Below, one piece after another: positions 18,389 to 27,503 of a stretch of DNA of 64,000 bases. Source of the stretch: Phenylobacterium immobile (ATCC 35973) (lineage in GTDB: Bacteria > Pseudomonadota > Alphaproteobacteria > Caulobacterales > Caulobacteraceae); NCBI RefSeq assembly GCF_001375595.1, contig NZ_CVJQ01000001.1, positions 372,001-436,000 of the forward strand, in the 5' to 3' direction. The translations under genes were made by a program, and so were the position numbers. Numbering within the stretch: position 1 is the first letter of the stretch; each line of letters begins with the position of its first letter. The notes under the pieces were generated by a model. It was not told the origin of the DNA. It saw nothing but the letters and a program-made list of their open reading frames with translations, and did no database searches.

Positions 18389-19181
18389 TCTGCTGGCCGC
18401 CGCGATCATGGCGGTGAGCGCGCCGGCCTTCGCGGCCGATCCCGCGCCAGTGGTGGCCGCCGAACACGCCTTCGCCAAGTCCGTCGGCGACCGGGGCGTT
18501 CGCGACGGTTTCCTGGCGCACATGGCTGACGACGCGGTCGTCTTTTCGCCGGACGCGATGAACGCCAAGACCTTCTTCACGGGCCGCCCGCCAGGCAAGG
18601 CGCCGAAGGACGGCGGGACGTTGCTGACCTGGTGGCCGACCTTCGCCGGTCTCGCGGCCTCGGGCGACCTCGGCTTCACCACCGGCCCCGCTGAGGCGGA
18701 CGGCAAGCGGTTCACGCACTACTTCACCGTCTGGAAGCGCCAGGCCGATGGCGGCTGGAAGTGGGTCTACGACGGCGGCGTCCAGAACGATGCCTCCCAC
18801 GATCCTGGCCCGGGCGCACCCGTCTCAAGCCTCTCGCCCGGCCAGGGCGGCGGATCGTTCGCCGAGGTGGAAGCCGCCGAGACGGCGCTCGCGAAGGCCG
18901 CGCTGACCGATCAAGCCGCCGCCTACCGCGCGGCCCTGGCGCCGGACGCCCACGTCCAGGGCTCGCCAGGCGTTCCAGCCGCCTCGCCCGACGCGGTCAA
19001 AGCCGAGATCGCCACCCGCGGCCCGACCGCGGCCTTCGCGCGCCTGGGCGGCGAGGCCTCGCAGGCCGGCGACCTCGCCTGGACCTATGGGATCGCGGCG
19101 ATCGACGCCTCGAAACACTATGTGCGCATCTGGCGCCGCGGCCCTGACGGCTGGCGCATCGTCTACGACCAGGTTCTCTGA
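18375..19181 (+). CDS. Exported protein with two DUF4440/SnoaL-like domains
   Basis: A 268-residue protein with a signal peptide ([15 protein letters not shown], likely cut after AFA). Two NTF2-like units follow: [14 protein letters not shown]...KWVYDGGV in the first half and an analogous ending [15 protein letters not shown] in the second. The TTG start at 18375 overlaps hslV by 14 bases, and the stop shares one base with the hslU ATG (TGATG). It is thus locked between two subunits of one protease although predicted to be periplasmic. Function unknown. Confidence 0.8.
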   Translation: MRRSSLLAAAIMAVSAPAFAADPAPVVAAEHAFAKSVGDRGVRDGFLAHMADDAVVFSPDAMNAKTFFTGRPPGKAPKDGGTLLTWWPTFAGLAASGDLGFTTGPAEADGKRFTHYFTVWKRQADGGWKWVYDGGVQNDASHDPGPGAPVSSLSPGQGGGSFAEVEAAETALAKAALTDQAAAYRAALAPDAHVQGSPGVPAASPDAVKAEIATRGPTAAFARLGGEASQAGDLAWTYGIAAIDASKHYVRIWRRGPDGWRIVYDQVL

Positions 19182-20485
19182 TGAGTGAATTTTCGCCCCG
19201 CGAGATCGTCTCTGAGCTCGACCGCTTCATCGTCGGCCATCAGGAGGCCAAGCGCGCCGTCGCCGTGGCGTTGCGCAATCGCTGGCGCCGTCGGAGGCTG
19301 CCGGCCGATCTGATCGACGAGGTGACACCGAAGAACATTCTGATGATCGGCCCCACTGGCGTCGGCAAGACCGAGATCGCCCGCCGATTGGCCAGGCTCG
19401 CCCAGGCGCCGTTCCTCAAGGTCGAGGCGACCAAGTTCACCGAGGTCGGCTATGTCGGCCGCGACGTCGACCAGATCGTCCGCGACCTGGTGGAGAACGC
19501 CATCGCCATGGTTCGCGACCAGCGCCGCACCGGCGTGCGCGCCCGCGCCGAAGCCGCCGCCGAAGAACGCATCCTAGACGCCCTGACCGGGCCTGGTTCG
19601 ACGGCGGCGCGTGAATCCTTCCGCAAGAAGCTCCGCGCCGGCGAATTGGACGACAAGGAGATCGAGCTGCAGCTGGCCGACGCTTCCTCGCCCTTCGGCG
19701 CAATGGAAATTCCCGGCCAGCCAGGCGCATCGATGGGCATGCTCAATCTCGGCGACATGTTCGGCAAGGCCTTCAGCGGGCGCACCAAGACGCAGAAGAC
19801 GACGGTGGCCAGGGCCTGGCCGCCGCTGATCGCCGAGGAAAGCGACAAGCTCGTCGATCAGGAAGCCCTGACCGCCGAGGCCGTATCGCTGGCGGAGAAC
19901 CAGGGCATCGTCTTCCTGGACGAGATCGACAAGGTCGCCAGCTCGGCCCAACGCAGCGGCGCGGATGTCTCCCGCGAGGGCGTGCAGCGCGACCTGCTGC
20001 CGCTGATCGAAGGAACCACCGTCTCGACCAAGCACGGGCCGGTCAAGACCGACCACATTCTCTTCATCGCGTCCGGCGCCTTCCACGTCGCCAAGCCTTC
20101 GGACCTCCTGCCTGAGCTGCAGGGCCGCCTGCCGATCCGCGTCGAGCTGAAGGGCCTGACCCGCGACGACCTGCGCCGCATCCTGACCGAGCCGGAGACG
20201 AACCTCTTGCGCCAGCACCAGGCGCTCCTGGCGACGGAAGGCGTGACACTGACCTTCACCGAGGACGCCATCGACGCCATGGCCGACGCCGCGGTGGCGG
20301 TGAACAGCTCGGTCGAGAACATCGGCGCGCGGCGACTGCAGACGATCTTGGAGAAGGTCCTGGAAGAGGTGAGCTTCGGGGCTGCGGATCGCTTCGGCGA
20401 GACGATCGTCGTGGACGCGGCCTACGTGAATGCGCGCATCGGCGCCTTGGCCCGCGACACCGACCTGAGCCGGTTTATCCTCTAG
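19181..20485 (+). CDS. hslU: ATP-dependent protease ATPase subunit HslU
   Basis: A 434-residue AAA+ unfoldase. Walker A is [15 protein letters not shown] near residue 52, and Walker B is [13 protein letters not shown]. The I domain lies between them with the Gly/Met-rich segment [18 protein letters not shown]. The C-terminus ends in DLSRFIL, the tail that docks into HslV. Usual length. It overlaps the preceding gene by one base and converges on the DUF2244 gene. Confidence 0.97.
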   Translation: MSEFSPREIVSELDRFIVGHQEAKRAVAVALRNRWRRRRLPADLIDEVTPKNILMIGPTGVGKTEIARRLARLAQAPFLKVEATKFTEVGYVGRDVDQIVRDLVENAIAMVRDQRRTGVRARAEAAAEERILDALTGPGSTAARESFRKKLRAGELDDKEIELQLADASSPFGAMEIPGQPGASMGMLNLGDMFGKAFSGRTKTQKTTVARAWPPLIAEESDKLVDQEALTAEAVSLAENQGIVFLDEIDKVASSAQRSGADVSREGVQRDLLPLIEGTTVSTKHGPVKTDHILFIASGAFHVAKPSDLLPELQGRLPIRVELKGLTRDDLRRILTEPETNLLRQHQALLATEGVTLTFTEDAIDAMADAAVAVNSSVENIGARRLQTILEKVLEEVSFGAADRFGETIVVDAAYVNARIGALARDTDLSRFIL

Positions 20486-20491
20486 CGCCGC

Positions 20492-20962
20492 TCAGCGCCC
20501 GCGGCGCGCATTCCAGATCGCGTCTTCGAGGGCGCGAGCGAACTGGGCGCGTTCGCCCGGGCTGAGCGCGCCCGCCACCGGGACCTGCTTGCCCGACAGC
20601 GCAAGATGCACGGCCACGACCCGCTCGTCGTCCATCTCTCGGTCGACACGCGTGAACGTGGTGGGCGATTCCCAGACCAGCCGGGTCCACTTCGGCGTCT
20701 CATGAATCACTCGGACAGCGTGGCTGGTGACCTGGACGCGTTCAACCCGCTGGGCCGCGGCGTAGCTCGCGGCGAAGGCCACGACCACGGCCAGGACATC
20801 CAGCCCCAGGAACAGGGGCACGAAGACCGCGCCCATATAGTAGAAGACCGCCGCGGAGATGCCGTTGAAGATCGTCACCGCCGAAATGAGCACAATGAAC
20901 CCCCGCTCGGACAGCGAGCGGTTGGGCGTGATCACGGCGTCCATGTAGGTGGCGAAGCTCAT
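20492..20962 (-). CDS. DUF2244 membrane protein
   Basis: A 156-residue protein with two adjacent membrane segments (FIVLISAVTIFNGISAAVFY and FVPLFLGLDVLAVVVAFAA) near residues 22-70 and a C-terminal domain of about 85 residues, as in the DUF2244 family of alphaproteobacteria. The role is unknown. It stands alone, convergent with hslU and divergent from nth. Confidence 0.88.
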   Translation of the reverse strand: MSFATYMDAVITPNRSLSERGFIVLISAVTIFNGISAAVFYYMGAVFVPLFLGLDVLAVVVAFAASYAAAQRVERVQVTSHAVRVIHETPKWTRLVWESPTTFTRVDREMDDERVVAVHLALSGKQVPVAGALSPGERAQFARALEDAIWNARRGR

Positions 20963-21038
20963 GGCGAGCGGACGATAGCGTAAGCGCTGCCGATGTCATC
21001 CTTGCATTGAGGCGGGTTGGACCAGCATCTTGCGGTCC

Positions 21039-21728
21039 ATGGCGAAGCCTTCTGCAAAATCCCGGACCCGCAAGCCGGCGCCCGCCGAACAGGCGCGCAT
21101 CGCCGAGATCTTCGCACGGTTTGAAGCCGAGGAGAGCGATCCGCGTACGGAGCTCAACTACGCCAGCCCCTATGAGCTGGTGGTCGCCGTCGCCCTGTCG
21201 GCCCAGGCGACGGACGTCTCCGTGAACAAGGCGACGGCCAAGTTATTCGCCGTCGTCGACACGCCGCAGAAGATGCTGGCGCTGGGCGAAGAGGGTCTGA
21301 AGCCCTTCATCTCCTCGATCGGCCTCTACAACACCAAGGCCAAGAACGTCATCGCCATGGCGGCCATCCTGATCAATCAGTACGGCGGCGAGGTGCCGCT
21401 GGACCGGATCGCCCTGCAGGCCCTGCCCGGCGTCGGGCGCAAGACGGCCTCGGTGGTGCTGAACGAGCTGCGGATCGAACCGGCGATCGCCGTGGACACT
21501 CACGTCTTCCGCGTCGCCCATCGCCTGGGCCTGTCCACGGGCAAGACGCCGGACAAGGTCGAGGCCGAGCTGATGCGGGTCGTGCCGGAGGCGGGGCTGA
21601 CGCGGGCCCACCACTGGCTGATCCTGCACGGCCGCTATGTCTGCGTCGCGCGGCGGCCGAAGTGCGAGATCTGTCCGGTCGCCGATCTTTGCCCGTCGCG
21701 GCATCTGTTCATTCCGGCCGGCGCGTGA
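21039..21728 (+). CDS. nth: Endonuclease III
   Basis: A 229-residue DNA glycosylase/AP lyase removing oxidised pyrimidines. The helix-hairpin-helix is LQALPGVGRKTASVVLNE with the catalytic Lys in GRKTA; the catalytic Asp is in VDTHVFRVAHR. The iron-sulfur cluster loop has C-X6-C-X2-C-X5-C (CVARRPKCEICPVADLC). The ATG at 21039 is preferred to an upstream TTG. The stop overlaps the GTG of a LysR gene (GTGA). Confidence 0.96.
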   Translation: MAKPSAKSRTRKPAPAEQARIAEIFARFEAEESDPRTELNYASPYELVVAVALSAQATDVSVNKATAKLFAVVDTPQKMLALGEEGLKPFISSIGLYNTKAKNVIAMAAILINQYGGEVPLDRIALQALPGVGRKTASVVLNELRIEPAIAVDTHVFRVAHRLGLSTGKTPDKVEAELMRVVPEAGLTRAHHWLILHGRYVCVARRPKCEICPVADLCPSRHLFIPAGA

Positions 21729-22630
21729 GCCGCCTTCCCCTTACTTCCTTGCGAGTCTTCGAGACCGCCGCCCGCCAGCAGAGCTTCCTCAAGGCGGCTG
21801 AAGAGCTGGCGGTGACGCCGGGCGCGGTCAGCCGCCAGATCAAGGCGTTGGAGACCGATCTGCGGGTCCGTCTGTTCGAGCGGCTGAACCGCGCCGTGCG
21901 CCTGACGCCGGAGGGTGAGCGCCTCGCCGCCGGGATCGCCCGCGGGCTGTCGATCATGGAGGCCGCGGTCGAGGATGTGCGCTCAGCCCGCGACGCACCA
22001 CTCGTGGTTACGACCCTGCATACGCTCGCCGCCCGCTGGCTGGCGCCGCGGCTTCACCGGTTCCAGGCGCGGCACCCCGACATCCAGGTTCACGTGGCGG
22101 CGACCGATCAGGCGATGGACCTGGTGCGCGACCGGGTGGACATGGCGATCCGCTATGGCCGCGGGCCCTACGCCAATCTGGATGCGACGCTCTTGATGGA
22201 CTCGAACATGTTTCCGGTGTGCAGCCCGCGGTTGCTGGAGACCACACGCCTGGAGACGCCCAGCGACCTCGCACACACACGCCTGATCGTCGACGCCAAC
22301 CGCGCATCGGGCGAGCCCAGCTGGGCGGAATGGCTGGCGGCCGCAGGTGTGCCGGACATCGATTTCAGCCGGGGCCTGGCCTTCTCCAACACCTATCTCG
22401 GCATAGAGGCGGCGCTGGCCGGCCAAGGCGTGGTGTTGAGCCTGGAGGCCTGGGTCGTCGAGGAGCTGCGCACCGGTCGGCTGGTGCGGCTGTTCGAGAC
22501 GGCGACCTCCAGCCCGTATCGGAACTGGATCATCACTCTGCCCGAGCGACGAGACGATCCGAAGGTCCGGCGCTTCCGTGACTGGCTGATCGCCGAAGTG
22601 GTGGCCGACGACCTCCCGCGGTCGCTCTGA
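21725..22630 (+). CDS. LysR-family transcriptional regulator (GcvA-like)
   Basis: A 301-residue LTTR. The N-terminal helix-turn-helix is FLKAAEELAVTPGAVSRQIKALE (positions 21-43), with the wing ending LTPEGERL. The effector domain has LVVTTLHTLAARWLAPRLHRF and a GYG-like MAIRYGRGPY, close to GcvA-type members. The GTG at 21725 overlaps the nth stop, giving the normal LTTR start. Its target is not evident; the next gene is a tiny membrane protein 98 bases downstream. Confidence 0.9.
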   Translation: MSRLPLTSLRVFETAARQQSFLKAAEELAVTPGAVSRQIKALETDLRVRLFERLNRAVRLTPEGERLAAGIARGLSIMEAAVEDVRSARDAPLVVTTLHTLAARWLAPRLHRFQARHPDIQVHVAATDQAMDLVRDRVDMAIRYGRGPYANLDATLLMDSNMFPVCSPRLLETTRLETPSDLAHTRLIVDANRASGEPSWAEWLAAAGVPDIDFSRGLAFSNTYLGIEAALAGQGVVLSLEAWVVEELRTGRLVRLFETATSSPYRNWIITLPERRDDPKVRRFRDWLIAEVVADDLPRSL

Positions 22631-22728
22631 TTTTCAGGTGATCTGAGCTCACCCAAGCGGCCGCGTTCTCCTTTGCAAGAGTCGTGCTTCAAGCGCATCC
22701 CGGCGCAATCGAACGCCGGAGACGCGCC

Positions 22729-22872
22729 ATGACCGCCCTTTGCCTTGAACCCACAGCCAGCCACGAAGACCGCGACTTCGACATCCTGCGCGGCGCCGGC
22801 CTCGCCGTATCGGTGGCCATCATCCTGGTCGCTCCCGCGGCGCTCGCCGTCATGGCGTTTCTCGCCTCCTGA
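22729..22872 (+). CDS. Small single-span membrane protein
   Basis: A 47-residue protein beginning MTALCLEPTASHEDRDFDIL. A hydrophilic head is followed by one hydrophobic helix (GLAVSVAIILVAPAALAVMA) and a two-residue tail. The ATG has GGAG seven bases before it. A longer frame from 22684 lacks this spacing. It lies between the LysR regulator and the sugar-kinase/his operon. I do not recognise it. Confidence 0.55.
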   Translation: MTALCLEPTASHEDRDFDILRGAGLAVSVAIILVAPAALAVMAFLAS

Positions 22873-22922
22873 AGCGATCCCTGCTACAGGCCCGCGGCAG
22901 AAGTCGCGGGAAAGCCTGATCC

Positions 22923-23915
22923 ATGCCGGAGCTCTATGACGTCGCCGCCATCGGCAACGCCATCGTCGATGTGATTGGCTCCGCCAGCGAGGCCTTCCTC
23001 GCTGAAAACGGCCTGACCAAAGGCGCCATGATGCTGGTGGATCCGGAGCAGAGCGCCGCGCTCTACGGCCGTATGACGCCGGAGATCGAGGCCTCGGGGG
23101 GCTCGGCCGCCAACACCATCGCTGGCCTCGCCAGCTTCGGCGGCCGCGGCGCCTTCATGGGCAAGGTGGCTGACGACGACCTGGGCAAGACCTTTGCTCG
23201 CGACATGGCCGCCATCGGCGCCCGCTTCGAGAACGCCCCGCTGTTGGACGGCCCCTCGACCGCAGTGTCGATGATCAATGTGACGCCGGACGCCCAGCGG
23301 ACCATGTGCACCTATCTCGGCGCCTCGGTGGAGTTCACCGACGACGACGTGGATATCGCCACCGTCGAGGCGGCGCGCATCGTCTATCTGGAAGGCTATC
23401 TGTTTGACGCCGAGGCCGCCCGCCGCGCCTTCGCCAAGGCGGCGGCGCTCGCCCATGGCGCCGGCCGGATGATCGCGCTCACCTTGTCCGACAGCTTCGT
23501 AGTGGAGCGCCATCGCGCCGGCCTGCTGGGCTTTATTGAGACCCAGGTCGACCTGCTGTTCGCCAATGAGGCCGAACTGAAGGCCCTGTTCGAGACCGAT
23601 GACTTCGATCTGGCCGCCGCTGAGATCGCCAAGAGCGCTAAGCTTTGCGCTGTCACCCGCAGCGAAAAGGGCTCGGTGGTGATCCGGGGGGCCGAGCGTT
23701 GGGCTGTGCCGGCCTTCCCCGTGGAGAAAATCGTGGACACGACCGGCGCCGGCGACCAATACGCGGCGGGATTCATGTTCGGTCTCGCCACCGACCGTCC
23801 TCTGGCCGACTGCGGCCGGCTCGGCTCGCTGGCGGCGGCCGAGGTGATCTCGCACTACGGCCCGCGACCCCAGGTCTCCCTGAAGGATCTGGCCGCGGCG
23901 AAAGGCTTGATATGA
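22923..23915 (+). CDS. PfkB-family carbohydrate kinase (adenosine kinase-like)
   Basis: A 330-residue ribokinase-family enzyme. The N-terminal motif GGSAANTIAGLASFGGRGAF (near 59-78) and the C-terminal DTTGAGDQYAAGFMFG with catalytic Asp (DTTGAGD) are both present. The overall form resembles alphaproteobacterial adenosine-kinase-like PfkB proteins. Its stop overlaps the hisB ATG (ATGA), so it heads the histidine operon, which is an unexpected pairing. Confidence 0.88.
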   Translation: MPELYDVAAIGNAIVDVIGSASEAFLAENGLTKGAMMLVDPEQSAALYGRMTPEIEASGGSAANTIAGLASFGGRGAFMGKVADDDLGKTFARDMAAIGARFENAPLLDGPSTAVSMINVTPDAQRTMCTYLGASVEFTDDDVDIATVEAARIVYLEGYLFDAEAARRAFAKAAALAHGAGRMIALTLSDSFVVERHRAGLLGFIETQVDLLFANEAELKALFETDDFDLAAAEIAKSAKLCAVTRSEKGSVVIRGAERWAVPAFPVEKIVDTTGAGDQYAAGFMFGLATDRPLADCGRLGSLAAAEVISHYGPRPQVSLKDLAAAKGLI

Positions 23916-24502
23916 CCCGTTCCGCGGAAGTCGCTCGCAACACCAAAGAGACCCAGATCCGCGTCGTCGTCGATCTGGACGGGACCGGCGTCTCGACGAT
24001 CTCGACCGGGATCGGCTTCTTCGACCACATGCTCGAAAGCTTCGCCCGGCACGGCGGCTTCGACATGACGGTCGAAACCAAAGGCGATCTGCACATCGAC
24101 ATGCACCACACGGTGGAGGACACCGGCATCGTCATCGGCCAGGCGTTCAACAAGGCGCTGGATGGTTTCAAGGGCGTGCGTCGGTTCGGTCACGCCTACA
24201 TCCCGATGGACGAGACCTTGACGCGCTGCGCGCTCGACCTGTCGAACCGCGCCTATCTGATTTGGAAGGTCGAGTATAAGACCCCCAAGGTCGGGGACAT
24301 GGATACCGAGCTGTTCAAGGAGTTCCACCACGCCTTCGCCATGAACTGCGGCGCCTGCGTGCACCTTGAGACCCTCTACGGGGCCAACTCGCACCACATC
24401 GCCGAGAGCGGGTTCAAGGCGCTCGCCCGCGCCCTGCGCCAGGCCGTGGAGATCGACCCGAAGACCGGCGGCCAGGCGCCGTCGACGAAGGGCGTGCTCT
24501 AA
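23912..24502 (+). CDS. hisB: Imidazoleglycerol-phosphate dehydratase HisB
   Basis: A 196-residue monofunctional dehydratase (no HisB-N phosphatase domain). The metal ligands are in GIGFFDHMLESFARHGG, DMHHTVEDTGI and FHHAFAMNCG. It converts imidazoleglycerol phosphate to imidazole-acetol phosphate. The ATG at 23912 overlaps the kinase stop; the longer frame upstream is a shadow. HisH follows four bases on. Confidence 0.97.
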   Translation: MTRSAEVARNTKETQIRVVVDLDGTGVSTISTGIGFFDHMLESFARHGGFDMTVETKGDLHIDMHHTVEDTGIVIGQAFNKALDGFKGVRRFGHAYIPMDETLTRCALDLSNRAYLIWKVEYKTPKVGDMDTELFKEFHHAFAMNCGACVHLETLYGANSHHIAESGFKALARALRQAVEIDPKTGGQAPSTKGVL

Positions 24503-24505
24503 GCC

Positions 24506-25150
24506 GTGTCGATCCAGACCCTAGCCCTGATCGACTACGGGTCGGGCAACCTGCGCTCAGCCGAAAAGGCCCTGGTGAAGGCGGCGGACGGCCGCGTGCG
24601 CATCGTCGCCACGGCGGACCCGCAAACCGTGGCGACGGCCGATCGGGTCGTGCTGCCCGGCGTCGGCGCATTCAAGTCCTGTATGGATGCACTGGCCGCC
24701 CGCGACGGGCTGATCGAGGCCATGACCGAGGCGGTTGAGACCCGCGGCGCGCCCTTTCTTGGCGTCTGCGTCGGCATGCAGCTCCTAGCGTCCCGCGGCC
24801 TGGAGTTCGGCGTGACCGAGGGCCTGGGATGGATTCCCGGCGAGGTGCGCAAGCTGGAGAGCGCCGACCCGGCGGCCAAGGTGCCGCACATGGGCTGGAA
24901 CAATCTTGTCGATGTATCCGCCGAGCAGCCGATCGTCGCGCCTCTGATCGCAGGCGACCCAGTCTACTTCACCCACTCCTTCGCTTTCTTTCCGGAGGAC
25001 GAAGCCGATGTGAGCGCCTATGTGGACCACGGCGGCCGGTTCCCGGCGGCCGTTGCGCGCGGCAACGTCGCTGGCGTGCAGTTCCACCCGGAGAAATCCC
25101 AGGCCGCCGGCCTGTCCCTTTTGGCGCGTTTCCTGGAGTGGCGCCCGTGA
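24506..25150 (+). CDS. hisH: Imidazole glycerol phosphate synthase glutaminase subunit HisH
   Basis: A 214-residue class I glutamine amidotransferase supplying ammonia to HisF. The nucleophile is Cys88 in [11 protein letters not shown], and the His-Glu pair is in [13 protein letters not shown] start. The stop overlaps the hisA GTG (GTGA). Confidence 0.97.
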   Translation: MSIQTLALIDYGSGNLRSAEKALVKAADGRVRIVATADPQTVATADRVVLPGVGAFKSCMDALAARDGLIEAMTEAVETRGAPFLGVCVGMQLLASRGLEFGVTEGLGWIPGEVRKLESADPAAKVPHMGWNNLVDVSAEQPIVAPLIAGDPVYFTHSFAFFPEDEADVSAYVDHGGRFPAAVARGNVAGVQFHPEKSQAAGLSLLARFLEWRP

Positions 25151-25869
25151 TCCTCTACCCCGCGATCGACTTGAAGGACGGCCAGTGCGTGCGCGTCCTG
25201 CACGGCGACCTCGACACTGCGACGGTGTTCAACAATTCTCCGGCGGACCAGGCGAAAACCTTCGCCGACTCCGGGTTCCACTGGATCCATGTGGTCGACC
25301 TGAACGGCGCCGTCTCCGGGCGCGCCGTCAACGCCGATGCGGTCGAAGCCATCCTGGCGTCGGTTTCGGTGCCGGTGCAGCTGGGCGGCGGAATCCGGAC
25401 CCTGGCTGATATCGAGCGCTGGATCGAAGCCGGTGTCAGCCGCGTGATCCTGGGCACCGTGGCCGTGACCCAGCCTGAGATTGTCCGCGCCGCAGCCAAG
25501 GCCTACCCTGAACAGATTGCGGTCAGCGTCGACGTGCGCGCCGGCAAGGTCGCGACCCAAGGCTGGACGGAATCCTCCGATCTCGACGCCGTGACTGTGG
25601 CGAAGCGCTTCGAAGACGTTGGTGTCGCCGCCTTGATCATCACCGATATCGACCGCGACGGTACGGTCATGGGCTTCAACGTTGAGGCCTTCGGCGCCAT
25701 CGCCGACGCGGTCTCGATCCCAGTCATCGCCGCCGGCGGCCTGGCCACGGTCGACGATATCGTGCGCCTGCGGGCCCGCAAGGGCGTGCCGATCGAGGGC
25801 GCGGTTCTGGGTCGGGCGCTCTACAACGGCGCGATCATTCCGGCCGAGGCGCTGAAGGTCGCCGCCTGA
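25147..25869 (+). CDS. hisA: ProFAR isomerase HisA
   Basis: A 240-residue TIM-barrel isomerase. Asp8 of [13 protein letters not shown] is the first catalytic Asp, and the second is in [12 protein letters not shown]. The GTG at 25147 overlaps hisH by four bases. A longer frame starting at 24829 is not the gene: its first 106 codons lie out of frame within hisH. HisA feeds HisHF. Confidence 0.96.
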   Translation: MILYPAIDLKDGQCVRVLHGDLDTATVFNNSPADQAKTFADSGFHWIHVVDLNGAVSGRAVNADAVEAILASVSVPVQLGGGIRTLADIERWIEAGVSRVILGTVAVTQPEIVRAAAKAYPEQIAVSVDVRAGKVATQGWTESSDLDAVTVAKRFEDVGVAALIITDIDRDGTVMGFNVEAFGAIADAVSIPVIAAGGLATVDDIVRLRARKGVPIEGAVLGRALYNGAIIPAEALKVAA

Positions 25870-26642
25870 TGCTGCGGGTTCGCGTCATCCCCTGCCTGGA
25901 CGTCAAGGACGGCCGCGTGGTGAAGGGTGTGAACTTCGTAGCCCTACGCGACGCCGGCGATCCAGTGGAGCAGGCTCGCGCCTATGACGCCGCCGGCGCC
26001 GACGAACTGATGTTTCTCGACATCACCGCTTCCCATGAGAACCGCGGCACAATCCTCGATGTCGTCGCCCGCACGGCCGAGGTCTGCTTCATGCCAGTCT
26101 CGGTGGGCGGCGGCATACGCAAGGTCGAGGACGCGCGCCGGCTGTTGCTGGCCGGCGCCGACAAAATCTCGATCAACACCGCGGCGGTGGAAAATCGCGA
26201 CCTGATCTCCGCTTGCGCCGACGCCTTCGGGGCCCAGGCCACCGTCGTCGCCATTGACGCCAAACGCGTGGGCGACCACTGGCGCGTCTTCACCTATGGC
26301 GGGCGCAACGATACGGGACTCGACGTCATCGACTACGCGGCCGAAGCGGTCGCGAAGGGCGCCGGTGAGATCCTGCTGACCTCCATGGACCGCGACGGCG
26401 CCAAGATCGGCTACGACACCGCTCTGCTGCGGGCGGTGACTTCGGCGGTGCATGTGCCAGTGATCGCCTCGGGCGGCGCGGGCAACGCCCAACACATGGC
26501 CGATGCGGTGACGAAGGGCGGCGCCGATGCGGTGCTGGCCGCCTCGATCTTCCACTTCGGCGAGATCACCATTGATGGGGCCAAGGCCGTAATGGCCGCC
26601 GCCGGCATCCCGGTGCGCCAGGGCGCAAGGGTCGCGGCATGA
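25869..26642 (+). CDS. hisF: Imidazole glycerol phosphate synthase cyclase subunit HisF
   Basis: A 257-residue TIM barrel homologous to HisA. Asp11 in [13 protein letters not shown] and the second Asp in [12 protein letters not shown] are the catalytic pair. It makes imidazoleglycerol phosphate and AICAR with HisH. Its ATG shares a base with the hisA stop (TGATG) and its stop overlaps hisE. Confidence 0.97.
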   Translation: MLRVRVIPCLDVKDGRVVKGVNFVALRDAGDPVEQARAYDAAGADELMFLDITASHENRGTILDVVARTAEVCFMPVSVGGGIRKVEDARRLLLAGADKISINTAAVENRDLISACADAFGAQATVVAIDAKRVGDHWRVFTYGGRNDTGLDVIDYAAEAVAKGAGEILLTSMDRDGAKIGYDTALLRAVTSAVHVPVIASGGAGNAQHMADAVTKGGADAVLAASIFHFGEITIDGAKAVMAAAGIPVRQGARVAA

Positions 26643-26962
26643 GCGGGCTCCCAGATGTGCTGGCGCGATTGGCCGCGACGATCGAAGCCCGCAAGGGCGC
26701 TGACGCGTCGGCGTCCTACACCGCGCAACTGCTGGCCGACCCTACGAGGGCGGCCAAAAAGCTCGGCGAAGAAGCCGTCGAAACGGTGATCGCGATCGCC
26801 CTGGCCGACTCCGACGCCATCGCCGCCGAGAGCGCCGACCTGATCTACCACTGGCTGGTCGCGCTGGCCGCCTCCGGCGTAAGCCTGGACGCCGTGGCCG
26901 CCAAGCTGGAAGCCCGCGAAGGGACTTCGGGACTGGCCGAGAAAGCCTCGCGCGCCACCTAG
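26639..26962 (+). CDS. hisE: Phosphoribosyl-ATP pyrophosphatase HisE
   Basis: A 107-residue all-helical MazG-like hydrolase that removes pyrophosphate from phosphoribosyl-ATP. The motif [14 protein letters not shown] with a following [11 protein letters not shown] carries the acidic metal ligands. There is no fused HisI domain. Its ATG overlaps hisF (ATGA). It closes the operon; hisG, hisD, hisC and hisI are not in the window. Confidence 0.95.
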   Translation: MSGLPDVLARLAATIEARKGADASASYTAQLLADPTRAAKKLGEEAVETVIAIALADSDAIAAESADLIYHWLVALAASGVSLDAVAAKLEAREGTSGLAEKASRAT

Positions 26963-26975
26963 GGCCCTGGTCCGC

Positions 26976-27503
26976 CTACTTCGCCGGCCGCCGTTTCAAC
27001 GCGACGTAAAGCGCGCCTTCGCCCCCGTGGTGTCGGGCGGCGTGGCTGACGCCGGCGACGACATGGACCAGGTGCGCCGCCGCGAGCCATTCCGGCGCGC
27101 GGCGGCGCAGGATCCCATCGCCCTGCACGCCCTTGCCCGTGATCACCAGGACCGCCCGCGACCCGTCCGCCCAGGCGCGCAGGATGAAGGTCTCCAGCAC
27201 CTGCTGGGCGCGGTATTGATCCAGACCATGCAGATCGAGCTTGGCGGTCACGGGATCGCGCTCGCGGGCGATGCGGTGTCGGCGGTTGGGTTCGATGTCG
27301 TCCAGGACGGTCCGCGACTTCGGCTTAGCCTTCGCGGTCTTGGCCTTGGTCGGCGGCACGCGCGCGGCAGGCGCGTGAGGGTCGATCAGCGGGGGCGGTT
27401 CGACGCTTTCGGTCTTGGGGACGCTTCGGCCGGGCAGGGCGCGGACGGTGGAGGCGACCAGCCCCCAGACCTTGACCTCGTCGGGCTTCAGCGGGCGCTT
27501 CAT
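26976..27503 (-). CDS. Smr-domain protein
   Basis: A 175-residue protein with a Lys/Pro-rich N-terminal half and a C-terminal Smr domain. The domain has LDLHGLDQYRAQQVLETFI and the TGKG signature VLVITGKGVQGDGILRR. Smr domains nick or bind nucleic acids, for example at stalled ribosomes. The gene overlaps the upstream mltA stop (ATGA) and ends convergent with hisE. Confidence 0.9.
   Translation of the reverse strand: MKRPLKPDEVKVWGLVASTVRALPGRSVPKTESVEPPPLIDPHAPAARVPPTKAKTAKAKPKSRTVLDDIEPNRRHRIARERDPVTAKLDLHGLDQYRAQQVLETFILRAWADGSRAVLVITGKGVQGDGILRRRAPEWLAAAHLVHVVAGVSHAARHHGGEGALYVALKRRPAK

Noticed and set aside
24829..25146. Extended N-terminus of HisA from an upstream ATG
   Set aside because: It would overlap hisH out of frame and adds 106 Arg-rich residues not found in HisA.
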